64,000 nucleotides of DNA from Gammaproteobacteria bacterium (GTDB taxonomy: Bacteria; Pseudomonadota; Gammaproteobacteria; Xanthomonadales; SZUA-36): NCBI GenBank assembly GCA_024279945.1, contig JAJRRA010000045.1, forward strand, positions 1 through 64,000. Direction: 5' to 3'. Shown one piece after another: positions 7,657 to 16,275 of the stretch (position 1 is its first letter; every line of letters starts with the position of its first letter). Under the pieces are notes generated by a model. It searched no databases, had not been told where the DNA came from, and saw only the letters and a program-made list of their open reading frames with translations. A program made the translations under genes and the position numbers.

Positions 7657-7995
7657 ATGCCAAAGGCCGCGCCGGTACATAACCCTCATCGAGGGCTACC
7701 CAAGTACAGCAAACGGACACAGGCTCAGCTAACCAAACGGCGCCAGCAGCGGCGTCAGTACGCAACCAACAGCAAGATATGGCTACAGATCCGGGCAGCT
7801 CACCTGGCCATTGAGCCATGCTGCCGGGCATGCCGAGCAGCTGGCCGGCTGCAACCAGGCAGCCACGTTGATCACATCGATGGTAACTCCTGGGATAACC
7901 GCCCGGACAACCTGCAGACTCTATGCGCGAGCCATCACAGCCGTAAAACGGTGCGGGAAGATGGTGGCTTCGGCAATGAGAAGAGGAAAGCGTAA
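7657..7995 (+). CDS. HNH endonuclease of the packaging module
   Basis: A 112-aa protein with a beta-beta-alpha-metal HNH core: C56-x2-C59, H70-V-D-H73, N85, C90 and H93/H94, the cysteines forming the structural zinc site. The N-terminus is strongly basic. HNH proteins encoded beside terminase are established partners in cos cleavage in HK97-like phages. Here the gene is about 300 bp upstream of TerS and next to a non-coding stretch that could be cos. Confidence 0.88.
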   Translation: MPKAAPVHNPHRGLPKYSKRTQAQLTKRRQQRRQYATNSKIWLQIRAAHLAIEPCCRACRAAGRLQPGSHVDHIDGNSWDNRPDNLQTLCASHHSRKTVREDGGFGNEKRKA

Positions 7996-8183
7996 TGACA
8001 AAACAGAAAGACAGTAAGGATACCCAGCCGACCAGCTTGAAGACCAAAGCTCAGATGATTGTCAGGCTCCACTGCATCACCTTTGGGACGTTCAACGGCA
8101 AGCGCTGCATCTACGCTGATACCTCAGTCCCTGAAAAGGACATGGAGGATGTCAGGGAAGCAATGCGTGATGGAATTCTGTAG
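7995..8183 (+). CDS. small phage protein, function unknown
   Basis: A 62-aa protein. Its ATG starts at the last base of the HNH stop codon (TAATG), implying coupled translation. The N-terminus is polar (KQKDSKDTQPTS); the rest (MIVRLHCITFGTFNGKRC) is mixed beta. It is the last gene before the presumed cos region. No family recognised. Confidence 0.5.
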   Translation: MTKQKDSKDTQPTSLKTKAQMIVRLHCITFGTFNGKRCIYADTSVPEKDMEDVREAMRDGIL

Positions 8184-8290
8184 CAAAACCCGAGGGAGGG
8201 GCGGGGTAAATCTCTGTGGGAATTAGCCCACGATACGTGCCCCCAGTCGAATTTTTGCACAGTCAAATTAAATTTTCCGGAAAGTTTCTC
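8184..8290. other. candidate cos (packaging) region
   Basis: 107 bp without a gene between HNH and TerS, exactly where HK97-like phages carry cos. It holds a G-rich tract (GGGAGGGGCGGGG at 8194-8206), then AAATCTCT, a small hairpin (GTGGG 8216-8220 / CCCAC 8227-8231), a C-rich stretch and ATTTTTGCA. I have seen a G-tract followed by CAAATCTCT-like sequence upstream of P27-family TerS genes elsewhere. The nick position cannot be read. Confidence 0.45.
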
Positions 8291-8728
8291 ATGGCAAAAC
8301 GAGGACCAAAAACAAAACCGAGCAAACTAAAGGTGGTCGGTGGTACAGAGCGAAAGGACCGGGAAACAAGTCACGTCTACGGCGAATTGCAGGGCGAGAT
8401 TTTACTGCCCGACGACTACGCGGACCTGAAGGATGAGAAGCCCAGGCTGGCGAAAAAGGTACTCAGGACCTGGAACAGAAAGCTCGAAATATATGCTCAG
8501 CGTAGCCAGTCGGTGGTTGGTTTCGAGGGTGTTTTGTATCAATACTGCCTGCTGGAAGTGTCAATTAATGAGATGTACAACATGGGCGCGCCGGTATCAA
8601 CTGCCATGGTTTCGCAGTATCGGGTATACGCCACTGAGTTTTATGACACTCCGGCATCACAAGTCATAAGCGGACCGGGTCCGAAAGGAAACCCATTCGC
8701 CAATAATGGCAAACCACGCAAGGCGTAA
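8291..8728 (+). CDS. terminase small subunit, P27 family
   Basis: A 145-aa protein. The open frame begins at 8216, but ATG 8291 gives MAKRGPKTKPSKLKVVGGTE, the typical start of P27-family TerS proteins, and leaves the cos region untranslated. The rest is helical, as expected for the DNA-recognition subunit that binds cos and regulates TerL. It overlaps TerL by 23 bases. Confidence 0.85.
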   Translation: MAKRGPKTKPSKLKVVGGTERKDRETSHVYGELQGEILLPDDYADLKDEKPRLAKKVLRTWNRKLEIYAQRSQSVVGFEGVLYQYCLLEVSINEMYNMGAPVSTAMVSQYRVYATEFYDTPASQVISGPGPKGNPFANNGKPRKA

Positions 8729-10418
8729 CTATGTAGCCATTGCGGTTAAGTATGCCGAGGACGTTACCAGCAGAAAGTTAGTCGCCGGCAAGTGGACCCG
8801 CCTGGCATGCCGGCGGTTCCTGAAGGATCTGAAGCGTAAGTCATCCGCCCGTTGGTTCCCATACCGATTCGATGATTGGCACGCCAGCGATGTGTGTGAC
8901 TTCATCGAGAAGTTGCCGCATGTCGAGGGTGAATGGGATCACGACACACTGATCCTGGAGCCGTGGCAGATATTCATTCTGGTCAATGTGTTTGGCTGGC
9001 GTCAGGCATATGGGAAGGCCAAGGGCGCCAGGCGCTTCAATACGGCCTACATAGAGCTAGGCAGGAAGAATGGCAAGTCGGCCCTGACCAGCGGAATCGC
9101 ACTGTACTGCCTGACCTGCGAACAGGAACCGGGGCCCCAGGTAAAGACCGCGGCGACCACTGGCGACCAGGCAAGGATTGTATTCAATGTTTCCAAGGCG
9201 ATGGCGGAGAAAACTCCGGCATTGGTGGAGGCATTTCAGCTCGAACCGATGGCGAATTCCATTGTGTGCCGGCAGAACATGGGCAGTATTCAGCCGATCA
9301 ACGCCAAGGCCAGCACCCAGGATGGACTGAATCCACACCTGACGATCATCGATGAGCTCCATGCTCACAAGGATCGCAAGCTGTTTGATGTGCTCCGTTC
9401 GGCCCGTGGCGCCCGCAGGAACCCGCTGAGCTGGTACATCACCACCGCGGGTTATGACATGACCACGGTGTGCTATGAGCAGCGCCAGTTTGTCACCAAG
9501 ATCCTCGAGAACGTGCTCCAGGCAGAGCATTACTTCGGCATTATTTACACCCTGGACGAAGGTGACGATCCGTTTGATCCGGCCATCTGGATCAAAGCGA
9601 ACCCGAACTTGGGTGTATCTGTCCAGGTAGCAGAGCTCAAGCAGTACGCAAAGGAGGCCCGGGAGTCACCGCAGCTCGAGGGAGAATTCAGAACCAAGCG
9701 TTGCAACCAATGGCTCTTCGCTGCCAGCGCCTGGTTGTCTATTGCCGACTGGGATGAGTGTGCTGAAAAAGGTCTGAAGATTGAGGACCTGGTTACCTGC
9801 CCGGCCTGGCTCGGCGGGGATCTGGCAGACCGCAATGATGTCACCAGCCTGGTACTGGTATTCGACCGGGATCCGGACCTGGTGGCTTTTGCTTGGCATT
9901 TCCTGCCGAAAGATATTGTTCAGGCCGCGGCGGACCGGACATCTGCCCACTATCTCGCCTGGGAAAAGCGTGGTCTTTTCAATCTGACTGAGGGAGACAT
10001 CACGGACTATGGCGCCATAGAGCAGTTTGTAAGGGATCTATGTGAGCGGTTCGAGATTAGGAAGATCACTTTTGATCAATACGGCTCCGCTCAAATCACG
10101 TCGAACCTGGTCGGTGATGGACTCCCTGCCCAGGTCATGTACAAGAACGCCAAGAATTTTACAGACCCTGCCAAGGAGCTTGAGGCCAGGGTCCAGGTGA
10201 AGCGTTTCAGGCACACGGGGGATCCGGTGCTGAAATGGAATGCCAGCAATTGTGTGGTCAGCGTCGGGGTAGACGGATCGATTCTGCCCAAGAAAGAGAA
10301 CAAGGATTCACCCAACAAGATCGATGGAATTGACGCATTGCTCAATGGGATAGCTGGCTATCTACAGGAACAAAATGACGAAGTTTCCTCGATTTACTCT
10401 CACAGGCCTGTTCATTGA
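8706..10418 (+). CDS. terminase large subunit
   Basis: A 570-aa packaging motor and nuclease. The N-terminal ATPase has the deviant Walker A G119-RKNGKS and Walker B LTIID216-E217 followed by LHAH; a coupling motif TTAG follows. The C-terminal RNase H-like nuclease begins near residue 370 (GGDLADRND, D372) with further acidic residues downstream (FDQYGSAQ). The length is normal for the family. It translocates DNA into the prohead and cuts at cos. Start ATG 8706 lies inside TerS in another frame. Confidence 0.93.
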   Translation: MANHARRNYVAIAVKYAEDVTSRKLVAGKWTRLACRRFLKDLKRKSSARWFPYRFDDWHASDVCDFIEKLPHVEGEWDHDTLILEPWQIFILVNVFGWRQAYGKAKGARRFNTAYIELGRKNGKSALTSGIALYCLTCEQEPGPQVKTAATTGDQARIVFNVSKAMAEKTPALVEAFQLEPMANSIVCRQNMGSIQPINAKASTQDGLNPHLTIIDELHAHKDRKLFDVLRSARGARRNPLSWYITTAGYDMTTVCYEQRQFVTKILENVLQAEHYFGIIYTLDEGDDPFDPAIWIKANPNLGVSVQVAELKQYAKEARESPQLEGEFRTKRCNQWLFAASAWLSIADWDECAEKGLKIEDLVTCPAWLGGDLADRNDVTSLVLVFDRDPDLVAFAWHFLPKDIVQAAADRTSAHYLAWEKRGLFNLTEGDITDYGAIEQFVRDLCERFEIRKITFDQYGSAQITSNLVGDGLPAQVMYKNAKNFTDPAKELEARVQVKRFRHTGDPVLKWNASNCVVSVGVDGSILPKKENKDSPNKIDGIDALLNGIAGYLQEQNDEVSSIYSHRPVH

Positions 10419-10539
10419 TCTGCTGATTTTTGGAGGCATGGCCATGCTGTTTTATGGATTACACCAAGCCTATCCGCCTGCTGCTTATGTAGTGGTAGGA
10501 GCGGCTCTGATATTCCTGGGACTGAGGTTTAACAAATGA
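10375..10539 (+). CDS. 54-aa two-helix membrane protein between terminase and portal
   Basis: A small ORF from ATG 10375 to TGA 10537-10539, overlapping the TerL 3' end by 44 bases and the portal ATG by 4 bases (ATGA). Two hydrophobic segments (GLFIDLLIFGGMAMLFYGL and AYVVVGAALIFLGL) are joined by a short loop. The tight coupling to the portal start argues that it is translated. Short membrane ORFs at this site occur in some HK97-like phages; the role is unknown. Confidence 0.6.
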   Translation: MTKFPRFTLTGLFIDLLIFGGMAMLFYGLHQAYPPAAYVVVGAALIFLGLRFNK

Positions 10540-11734
10540 TTTTTGACCGGCTTGCGAGAGAAACGGTAGCTGACCGTACAGACCTGGGCAGAACTTCGTC
10601 CAGGATGTTTGGTCTCCCGCCCGCCGGTGTTCCAGTTGACGAGCATTCAGCCCTGAAGTTCGGCGCAGTATTTGGCTGTGTGAAAGTGATTTCAGAGTCC
10701 CTGATGATCCTGCCCTGGCGGGTACTAGAAACCGTGAATGGATCCCGCGAAGCGGCACCAGATCACCCGGTTGATCCGCTGCTCAAGAGCAGACCAAATC
10801 CGGAGATCCCGGCCTATTCGTTCGTGTCAACCTTGACCGCTCATGCTTTGTTGCAGGGCAACGGCTATGCAGAGATCGAGCGGGATCGAGCTGGCCGGCC
10901 ACTGGCTATGTGGCAGCTGGATCCAGCCCGCGTAAATCTGGAACGCGATAGCCTGGGCCAGCTCTATTACAAGGTTCGGAACGACCAGGCTCAGGACTCT
11001 CAGGTTCCTCCGGAGGATATGTTTCATCTGCGTGGGCCGAGCTACGACGGCCTGACCGGTCATAGCATTGTGAGTTTAGCCCGTGATGCAATCTCCGCCG
11101 GCCTGGCAGCGGAGCGCTTTGGCAGTACATTTTCGGCAACGGTGCGATTCCAGGTGGGATCGTCCAGCATATTGAAGGCACTAAACTCAAGGCATTCGAT
11201 CCTGATACGCTCGAGAATTTTTATGAGTCATGGGAAGAACGCCTCAAGGGGTCGGCCAAGGGCAACAAGGTCATGTACCTGGATCCCGGGCTGCAATACA
11301 AGAAGCTGAGCATACCGCCGAACGATGCCCAGTTCATCGAGACACGGAAACTGTCCGTACCCGATATCTGCAGGTGGTTCCGGGTTCCGCCGCATAAAGT
11401 GCAGGATCTGGAAAAGGCTACATTCTCGAACATAGAACAGCAGTCAAAAGAATTCACCGAGGACGCGATTATTCCCTGGGTTACACGCTGGGAGCAGGAA
11501 GCCAACCTGAAGCTGGTCGACGATCCGTACTATACAAAAATGAATATTCAGGCACTGCTGCGCGGCGACTCAGCTGCCCGCGGGGAGTGGTATCAACGCA
11601 TGATGGACCGGGGCGTATACACCATTAACCAGGTGCTGGCGAAGGAAGACGAAAACGGCATTGGACCGGAAGGAGACAAGCGCATGGTGCCGCTGAATAT
11701 GACCACCCTCGAACGACTTGGAGAAAAGCAATGA
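10536..11734 (+). pseudogene. portal protein, HK97 family, broken by a 1-nt frameshift
   Basis: Two overlapping frames together make one HK97-type portal of about 399 aa. Frame A (10536-11309) carries the N-terminal part to FGSTF at about residue 198. It then turns to nonsense. Frame B (open before 11273, ending at 11734) continues FGNGAIPGGIVQHIEG...SIPPNDAQFIETRK...FRVPPHKV, the conserved portal C-terminal half. The break is at the T run 11130-11133; one added T restores FFGNGAIPGG. It overlaps the protease by 4 bases. It is either a decayed gene or a base-calling deletion. Confidence 0.88.
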
Positions 11735-12612
11735 AACCGATTTGGGCAATAGAACCGATTGCCTTTGGTGCCTTCCTGAAAGGCCTGGTGTTGAAATTAA
11801 AAGCCGGTCAGAACCAGGAGCACCCAAGGATCGAAGTAGACCTTGCGGCCGATGCTGAAACAATCCACGCCGGACCGGTCGAGGACGCGCAAAGGGCTGG
11901 CTTTCCAGTTCAGAAAAATGGATCCATGGCCATCATTAACATTACCGGCCCGATGATGAAGAACGTGAGCTGGCTCCGTTACTTCGGCTTTGCCGGCACG
12001 TCCGACATGAGAATGGCCATCCGTTCCGCCGTCGCTGATGATGAGGTGGACCAGATCCTGCTGCGCATTGATTCACCTGGTGGAACCGTTGACGGCACCG
12101 CTGAGCTCGCAGATGAGGTCAAGGCAGCCGCAGCGGAAAAGAATGTCATTGCCCAGGTGGATGGAATGGCAGCATCCGCAGCCTACTGGGTGGCCAGCCA
12201 GGCCAATGCAATCTATTCCGGTCGCATGGATCTGATCGGGTCCATCGGTGTTCGCATGGCGATCTACGATTTCTCAGCAATGTTCGATGAAGCGGGCATC
12301 AAAGCCATTGCCATCGACACCGGTGATTTTAAATCTACTGGCCTGCAGGGAACTGAAATCACTGATGACCAGGTGGCCTACCTGCAGGGAATCGTGGATG
12401 CACAGTTCCAGGAGTTCAGATCAGCAGTCATGGCTGGCCGTGTAATGAGCTCAGATCAGTTTGATCAGGTCGCGGATGGTCGTGTATTCACCGCCGATGA
12501 TGCCATGAATCTGGGCCTGATCGATCGCATCCAAAACATCGACATGACCGTAAGCAATTTCAAATCGCAAGCCATAAGGAAAGCCCGGCTTGCACTTTCC
12601 CAAACCGCCTGA
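11731..12612 (+). CDS. prohead protease, S49 (SppA/ClpP-fold) type
   Basis: A 293-aa serine protease of the SppA type, used by many HK97-like phages for capsid maturation. The core has LLRIDSPGGTVDG, the nucleophile S149 in DGMAASAAYW, and K201 in DTGDFKSTG as the likely general base (Ser-Lys dyad of S49). GSIGV follows the nucleophile. Some phage S49 genes also hold an internal scaffold at the C-terminus; here the C-terminal extension is short. Start codon overlaps the portal stop (ATGA). Confidence 0.9.
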   Translation: MKPIWAIEPIAFGAFLKGLVLKLKAGQNQEHPRIEVDLAADAETIHAGPVEDAQRAGFPVQKNGSMAIINITGPMMKNVSWLRYFGFAGTSDMRMAIRSAVADDEVDQILLRIDSPGGTVDGTAELADEVKAAAAEKNVIAQVDGMAASAAYWVASQANAIYSGRMDLIGSIGVRMAIYDFSAMFDEAGIKAIAIDTGDFKSTGLQGTEITDDQVAYLQGIVDAQFQEFRSAVMAGRVMSSDQFDQVADGRVFTADDAMNLGLIDRIQNIDMTVSNFKSQAIRKARLALSQTA

Positions 12613-12671
12613 ACCGAGGCGGTCTTTACCTGGGCAGTCTTACTGCTCTCATACTATTGCGAGGTGTTTAA

Positions 12672-13964
12672 ATGAATAAGCTCAAAGAGCTTCGCGCCCG
12701 CCTGCAAAGCCTTAGCGAGCAGGCCCAGGCTATCGTGGATCAGGATGAAATGTCCGACGAAGATTCAGCGCACTTTGATTCCCTGATGGGCGACATTGAA
12801 ACCGTCAAGGCCAGCATTTCCAGGCATGTGCAGATCGAGGCGCATACTGCAGAAATGATGGCTTCTGCTGGTCGCCGGACCGGCGCTGAAGTACCGGATG
12901 GCGCGTCCTTTGAAGGCGGCGAACGCCGTGAGGAACAGGATCCGTGGGCAGGCTTTGCCGGACCTGGCGAGTTTACCCAGGCCGTAGTGGCTGCATCCGC
13001 CGGGAATATAGATCCCCGGCTGGCAGCCATACCGGAACTCATGGGAGCGCCGTCAAATTACCACGTCGAGCGTGGTACGGATGAGGGTTACATGGTTCCT
13101 CCGGCACTGCGGGACGGTGTGTTCGAGGCCGTTGATGCGGTGGAGGACATTGTCAACATGGTTGACGATGAGCCGACCACCTCAAACGCGGTGCAATTGA
13201 TCGCTGACGAGTCAACTCCTTGGGGTGCAACAGGAGTCCAGGCATACTGGGCCTCTGAAGCCAGTCAGTTCACCGCATCAAAGGCGGCGACAAAAGCCCA
13301 GCTCCTGCAGCTCCACAAGCTGTATGCGTTTACCACGGCATCGGATGAGATCCTGGAAGACGGCCCCAGGCTGTTTGATCGCCTGACCCGCAAGGCGGGC
13401 CTGGCCATTGGCTGGAAAGCCTCCGAAGCCATTTTCAACGGTACGGGCGCTGGGCAGCCGCTTGGCTTCATGCGGGCGGCTTCTTTGGTTACCGTTGCCA
13501 AGGAAGGTAGTCAGACGGCCGTCACCGTCAATGCGGATAACATTGCAAAAATGTATGCCAGGAACATCAACCCCGGCAGGGCCATGTGGTTTGTGAACCA
13601 GGACGTGCTGCCGGAACTGCTCACCATGACCCTTGGTAACCAGCCGATCTGGATCCCGCCGCAGGCCGGCTTTGCAGCCGCTCCTGGCGGCATCCTGTTG
13701 GGCCGCCCAGTGTTGTTCTCTGAGCACTGTGCAACCCTCGGCACCAAGGGTGATGTTGTGTTTGGTGACCCGCTCGGATACTACGCTCCGCGTAAGAACG
13801 GCGTGAAGTTCGCCAGCTCCATGCACCTCTATTTCGATTACGATCTGGAGGCATTCCGCTGGACGTTCCGTTTGGGCGGTCAGCCCTTCCTGAGCGCCGC
13901 CGTCAGCCCCGCCAAGGGCAGTAGCACCAAGAGCCACTTTGTGACCCTGGCTGTCAGGGCCTGA
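12672..13964 (+). CDS. major capsid protein, HK97 fold
   Basis: A 430-aa protein. Residues about 1-65 form a charged coiled coil (MNKLKELRARLQSLSEQ...), the HK97 delta/scaffold domain normally removed by the prohead protease. The capsid body starts near residue 110. Conserved HK97-like elements include ILEDGPRLFDRL, GTGAGQPLGFM, MWFVNQD and LLGRPVLFSE. The length and gene order portal-protease-capsid fit. It is preceded by GAGGTGT 6 bases before the ATG. Confidence 0.92.
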   Translation: MNKLKELRARLQSLSEQAQAIVDQDEMSDEDSAHFDSLMGDIETVKASISRHVQIEAHTAEMMASAGRRTGAEVPDGASFEGGERREEQDPWAGFAGPGEFTQAVVAASAGNIDPRLAAIPELMGAPSNYHVERGTDEGYMVPPALRDGVFEAVDAVEDIVNMVDDEPTTSNAVQLIADESTPWGATGVQAYWASEASQFTASKAATKAQLLQLHKLYAFTTASDEILEDGPRLFDRLTRKAGLAIGWKASEAIFNGTGAGQPLGFMRAASLVTVAKEGSQTAVTVNADNIAKMYARNINPGRAMWFVNQDVLPELLTMTLGNQPIWIPPQAGFAAAPGGILLGRPVLFSEHCATLGTKGDVVFGDPLGYYAPRKNGVKFASSMHLYFDYDLEAFRWTFRLGGQPFLSAAVSPAKGSSTKSHFVTLAVRA

Positions 13965-13986
13965 TAAAGGGCACTCCCCAAGAAAT

Positions 13987-14010
13987 AGCCTCCGCAAGGA
14001 GGCTGCTTCT
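13987..14010 (+). terminator. hairpin after the capsid gene
   Basis: 7-bp stem AGCCTCC (13987-13993) / GGAGGCT (13998-14004) with a GCAA loop, then GCTTCTTTT. The T stretch is interrupted, so it may only attenuate transcription after the highly expressed capsid gene. Confidence 0.5.
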
Positions 14011-14037
14011 TTTCACTTTGAACTTTGAGGATCAGTT

Positions 14038-14484
14038 ATGAACCCGAATATCAAACCTTCAAACCGCGGGGTGCTGGCAGCTGTTATTGACCCAGATGCT
14101 CTCACCGCGGCAACACACACTTCTGGCTGGGTCAGTATGGTTGACTTTGGCGCCATCATGGCTGTCATCATGGCCGGAACACTTGGCGCAAGTGCGACAG
14201 TGGACGCGAAGCTGGAGCAGGCAACGGACAGCTCTGGCACCGGCACCAAGGATATTTCCGGCAAAGCGATCACGCAACTGACCCAAGCCGGGACAGACAG
14301 TGACAAGCAGGCCATCATTAACTGCCGCTCGGACGAATTGGATGTAAACAACAGTTTCACCCATGTTCGTTTGAGCATTACCGTGGGCACAGCAACGTCT
14401 GACGGCGGTGGGTTGATCCTCGGTTTCGATGGCAGGTATCAGCCGGTTGCTGATGCCAGCACGGTCGACGAGGTAGTGGACTGA
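14038..14484 (+). CDS. virion protein next to capsid, possible head decoration
   Basis: A 148-aa protein. The pattern (SMVDFGAIMAVIMAGTLGASATVDAKLEQATDSSG...) is beta-rich and matches small phage proteins found right after the capsid gene, thought to be head-associated. It is bracketed by a hairpin on each side, so it is likely to be an abundantly expressed unit. No catalytic motif. Role is inferred from position. Confidence 0.55.
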   Translation: MNPNIKPSNRGVLAAVIDPDALTAATHTSGWVSMVDFGAIMAVIMAGTLGASATVDAKLEQATDSSGTGTKDISGKAITQLTQAGTDSDKQAIINCRSDELDVNNSFTHVRLSITVGTATSDGGGLILGFDGRYQPVADASTVDEVVD

Positions 14485-14505
14485 TCTCTGGTCAGTGACT
14501 GAACA

Positions 14506-14538
14506 GGCGGGACCAGCAATTGCAGGTCCCGCCTTTTT
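14506..14538 (+). terminator. rho-independent terminator
   Basis: Perfect 9-bp stem GGCGGGACC (14506-14514) / GGTCCCGCC (14525-14533) followed by TTTTT. It separates the capsid/decoration unit from the connector genes. Confidence 0.85.
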
Positions 14539-14553
14539 ACCAGGTGTGTATCA

Positions 14554-15150
14554 ATGGCTGAAAAACTGATCACGGCACCAACTGTTGAGCCGGTCACACT
14601 GCCTGAAGCGAAAGCGCAGCTCTATGTGACTGACACCGCCGATGACATGCTGATCACCAGCAAGATCAAGGCGGCACGGTGGCTGGTGGAAAAGTACCTC
14701 AATCGCGCCCTGGTCCAGCAGACCTGGAAGCTGCAGCTGGACGCATTTCCAGCCATTATCCGCCTGGCGCGCCCACCACTGAATTCAATCAGCTCTATCC
14801 AGTATGTTGACACGGATGGCACGACACAGTCCCTGGATACGTCAAAGTACCAGGTGGACAACATCAGCGAACCGGCCCGAATCGTGCCAGCGTATGGTGA
14901 GACCTGGCCCAACACCAGGGGTCAGATTGGAGCGGTGACCGTAACGTATGTGGCTGGCTATGACGGTGACGGCGCCAGCCCCGAGGATCTGACCGCTAAT
15001 ATCCCGCAGACGATCAAGGACGCTATCCTGCTATTGGTAACAGAGCTTTATGAAAACCGGGAAGTAAGTGTCATTGGCACTATCCTGTCTTACAACTCAA
15101 CGATTGAGTCTCTACTTTTTGCCCACCGGGTAAGGCCAATTATTCCATGA
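14554..15150 (+). CDS. head-tail connector protein (gp6-like / phiE125 gp8 family)
   Basis: A 198-aa protein. The N-terminal part (PVTLPEAKAQLYVTDTADDMLI) is the typical helix of gp6-type adaptors (x-LxEAKxHLR-x-D). W-KLQLDAFP and VTYVAGYDG are also typical. It would form a ring under the portal. The start overlaps nothing, 16 bases after the terminator T run; its stop overlaps the next start by 4 bases. Confidence 0.82.
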   Translation: MAEKLITAPTVEPVTLPEAKAQLYVTDTADDMLITSKIKAARWLVEKYLNRALVQQTWKLQLDAFPAIIRLARPPLNSISSIQYVDTDGTTQSLDTSKYQVDNISEPARIVPAYGETWPNTRGQIGAVTVTYVAGYDGDGASPEDLTANIPQTIKDAILLLVTELYENREVSVIGTILSYNSTIESLLFAHRVRPIIP

Positions 15151-15740
15151 GCGTTTGGGTGTTGGTCGGATCTGGCCCGAGCCTGATCCAGGAAGACATC
15201 GACCTGGCTCGTGATCGGGCCCGGGTGATGGTAATCAATGACAATTACCGCCGTGCGATCTGGGCCGATTATCTGTATGCCGCGGATCTGATGTGGTGGC
15301 ACAACCATTATGACCTGGTCAATGAATACTTCCAGGGAGAGCTCTGGACTCAGGATGCAGACGCGGTAAAGCTCTATGACAGGCTCAACTACATTGAGTC
15401 GATCGAGGGGGTTGGACTCAGTAAAGATCCGGCGATCATTCACCAGGGCAGCCTGAGTGGATACCAGGCCATCAACCTGGTATATCACTGGGGCGCCAAG
15501 GTCATCTTATTGTTGGGTTACGACATGCAAAAGACCGGAGGCCAGGGCCATTGGTTCGGGGATCACAAGGGGCGGATGAACAACGCCAGCAGTTATGGCC
15601 AGTGGAACCATTGGTTTCAGTCTATTGACCCGGCTGAGTACGGGATCCGGATCGTCAACTGCAGCCGGCAAACGGCCCTGGACAATTTCCCGCGGATGCC
15701 AATAGGTGAAGCACTTGAACGATACAGCACGGCAGATTGA
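15147..15740 (+). CDS. DUF115 / MptE-like Rossmann protein of phage
   Basis: A 197-aa protein beginning VWVLVGSGPSL, the phosphate-binding start of the DUF115/6-hydroxymethylpterin-kinase-like fold. It continues with VMVINDNYRRAIWADYLYAADLMWW, typical of phage members of the family. Later IIHQGSLSGYQAINLVYHWG and ILLLGYDM fit a Rossmann core. Bacterial DUF115 proteins act in flagellin or surface glycosylation. It is the first of three enzymes inserted between connector and head-closure genes. Substrate unknown. Confidence 0.7.
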   Translation: MSVWVLVGSGPSLIQEDIDLARDRARVMVINDNYRRAIWADYLYAADLMWWHNHYDLVNEYFQGELWTQDADAVKLYDRLNYIESIEGVGLSKDPAIIHQGSLSGYQAINLVYHWGAKVILLLGYDMQKTGGQGHWFGDHKGRMNNASSYGQWNHWFQSIDPAEYGIRIVNCSRQTALDNFPRMPIGEALERYSTAD

Positions 15741-16275
15741 GCGGGCGAAATATGAGCGGATATACAAACTGCCAGACTACAAGATGGGCGCTGCCCGCTT
15801 ATTGGACGCACAGGATGATGTAAGGGGTCTACCTTTCAGAACATCCTATCTGGATGTAGGGTGCGGCCGCGGGGAAATGCTGGATTTCGCAGAGGCTGAA
15901 GGGTTCGTTCGGGTTCAGGGTGTCGAAGCAGTTCCTTACCTGTGTGATGGCGGGCGGGTTATTCAGGCTGATGCCTGGGACCTTCCATTCAAAGATCGAG
16001 AATTTTCAGCGGTGAGTATGTTCGATGTAATCGAGCACCTGCTTCCGGCGGATGAGATATCTGTCCTTGAGGAGCTCAAGCGCGTTGCCTTTCGTCGCGT
16101 GATCCTGACCGCAAACAATCGGCCCAGTAGATCCCTTGGGGTTGAGCTCCACATCAACACCAAGCCCTATGAGACCTGGGACGAGATATTCCGAGAGGTC
16201 TTTAATGGCTGGACGGTGAACTGGAAGCCTGGCAAAAGGTATGTATCAGAAACATGGGAAATGCTACGTCAATAG
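15706..16275 (+). CDS. class I SAM-dependent methyltransferase
   Basis: A 189-aa protein from GTG 15706. Motif I is LDVGCGRGEML (about residues 48-58), motif II region VQGVEAVPYL, motif III VIQADAWDLPF and a motif IV-like SMFDVIEHLLP, the usual order of a class I methyltransferase. It overlaps the previous gene by 35 bases and the next by 22, so the three genes of the cassette are coupled. It probably methylates a sugar or lipid-linked small molecule; the target is inferred from its neighbours. Confidence 0.8.
   Translation: MKHLNDTARQIERAKYERIYKLPDYKMGAARLLDAQDDVRGLPFRTSYLDVGCGRGEMLDFAEAEGFVRVQGVEAVPYLCDGGRVIQADAWDLPFKDREFSAVSMFDVIEHLLPADEISVLEELKRVAFRRVILTANNRPSRSLGVELHINTKPYETWDEIFREVFNGWTVNWKPGKRYVSETWEMLRQ

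Noticed and set aside
3492-8177. 14-base identity ATGCGTGATGGAAT at 3493 and 8164
   Set aside because: Isolated short match inside two unrelated coding contexts; no flanking similarity.
13278-13997. 239-aa frame antisense to the capsid gene
   Set aside because: Shadow of the capsid coding frame; no RBS and no recognisable protein pattern.
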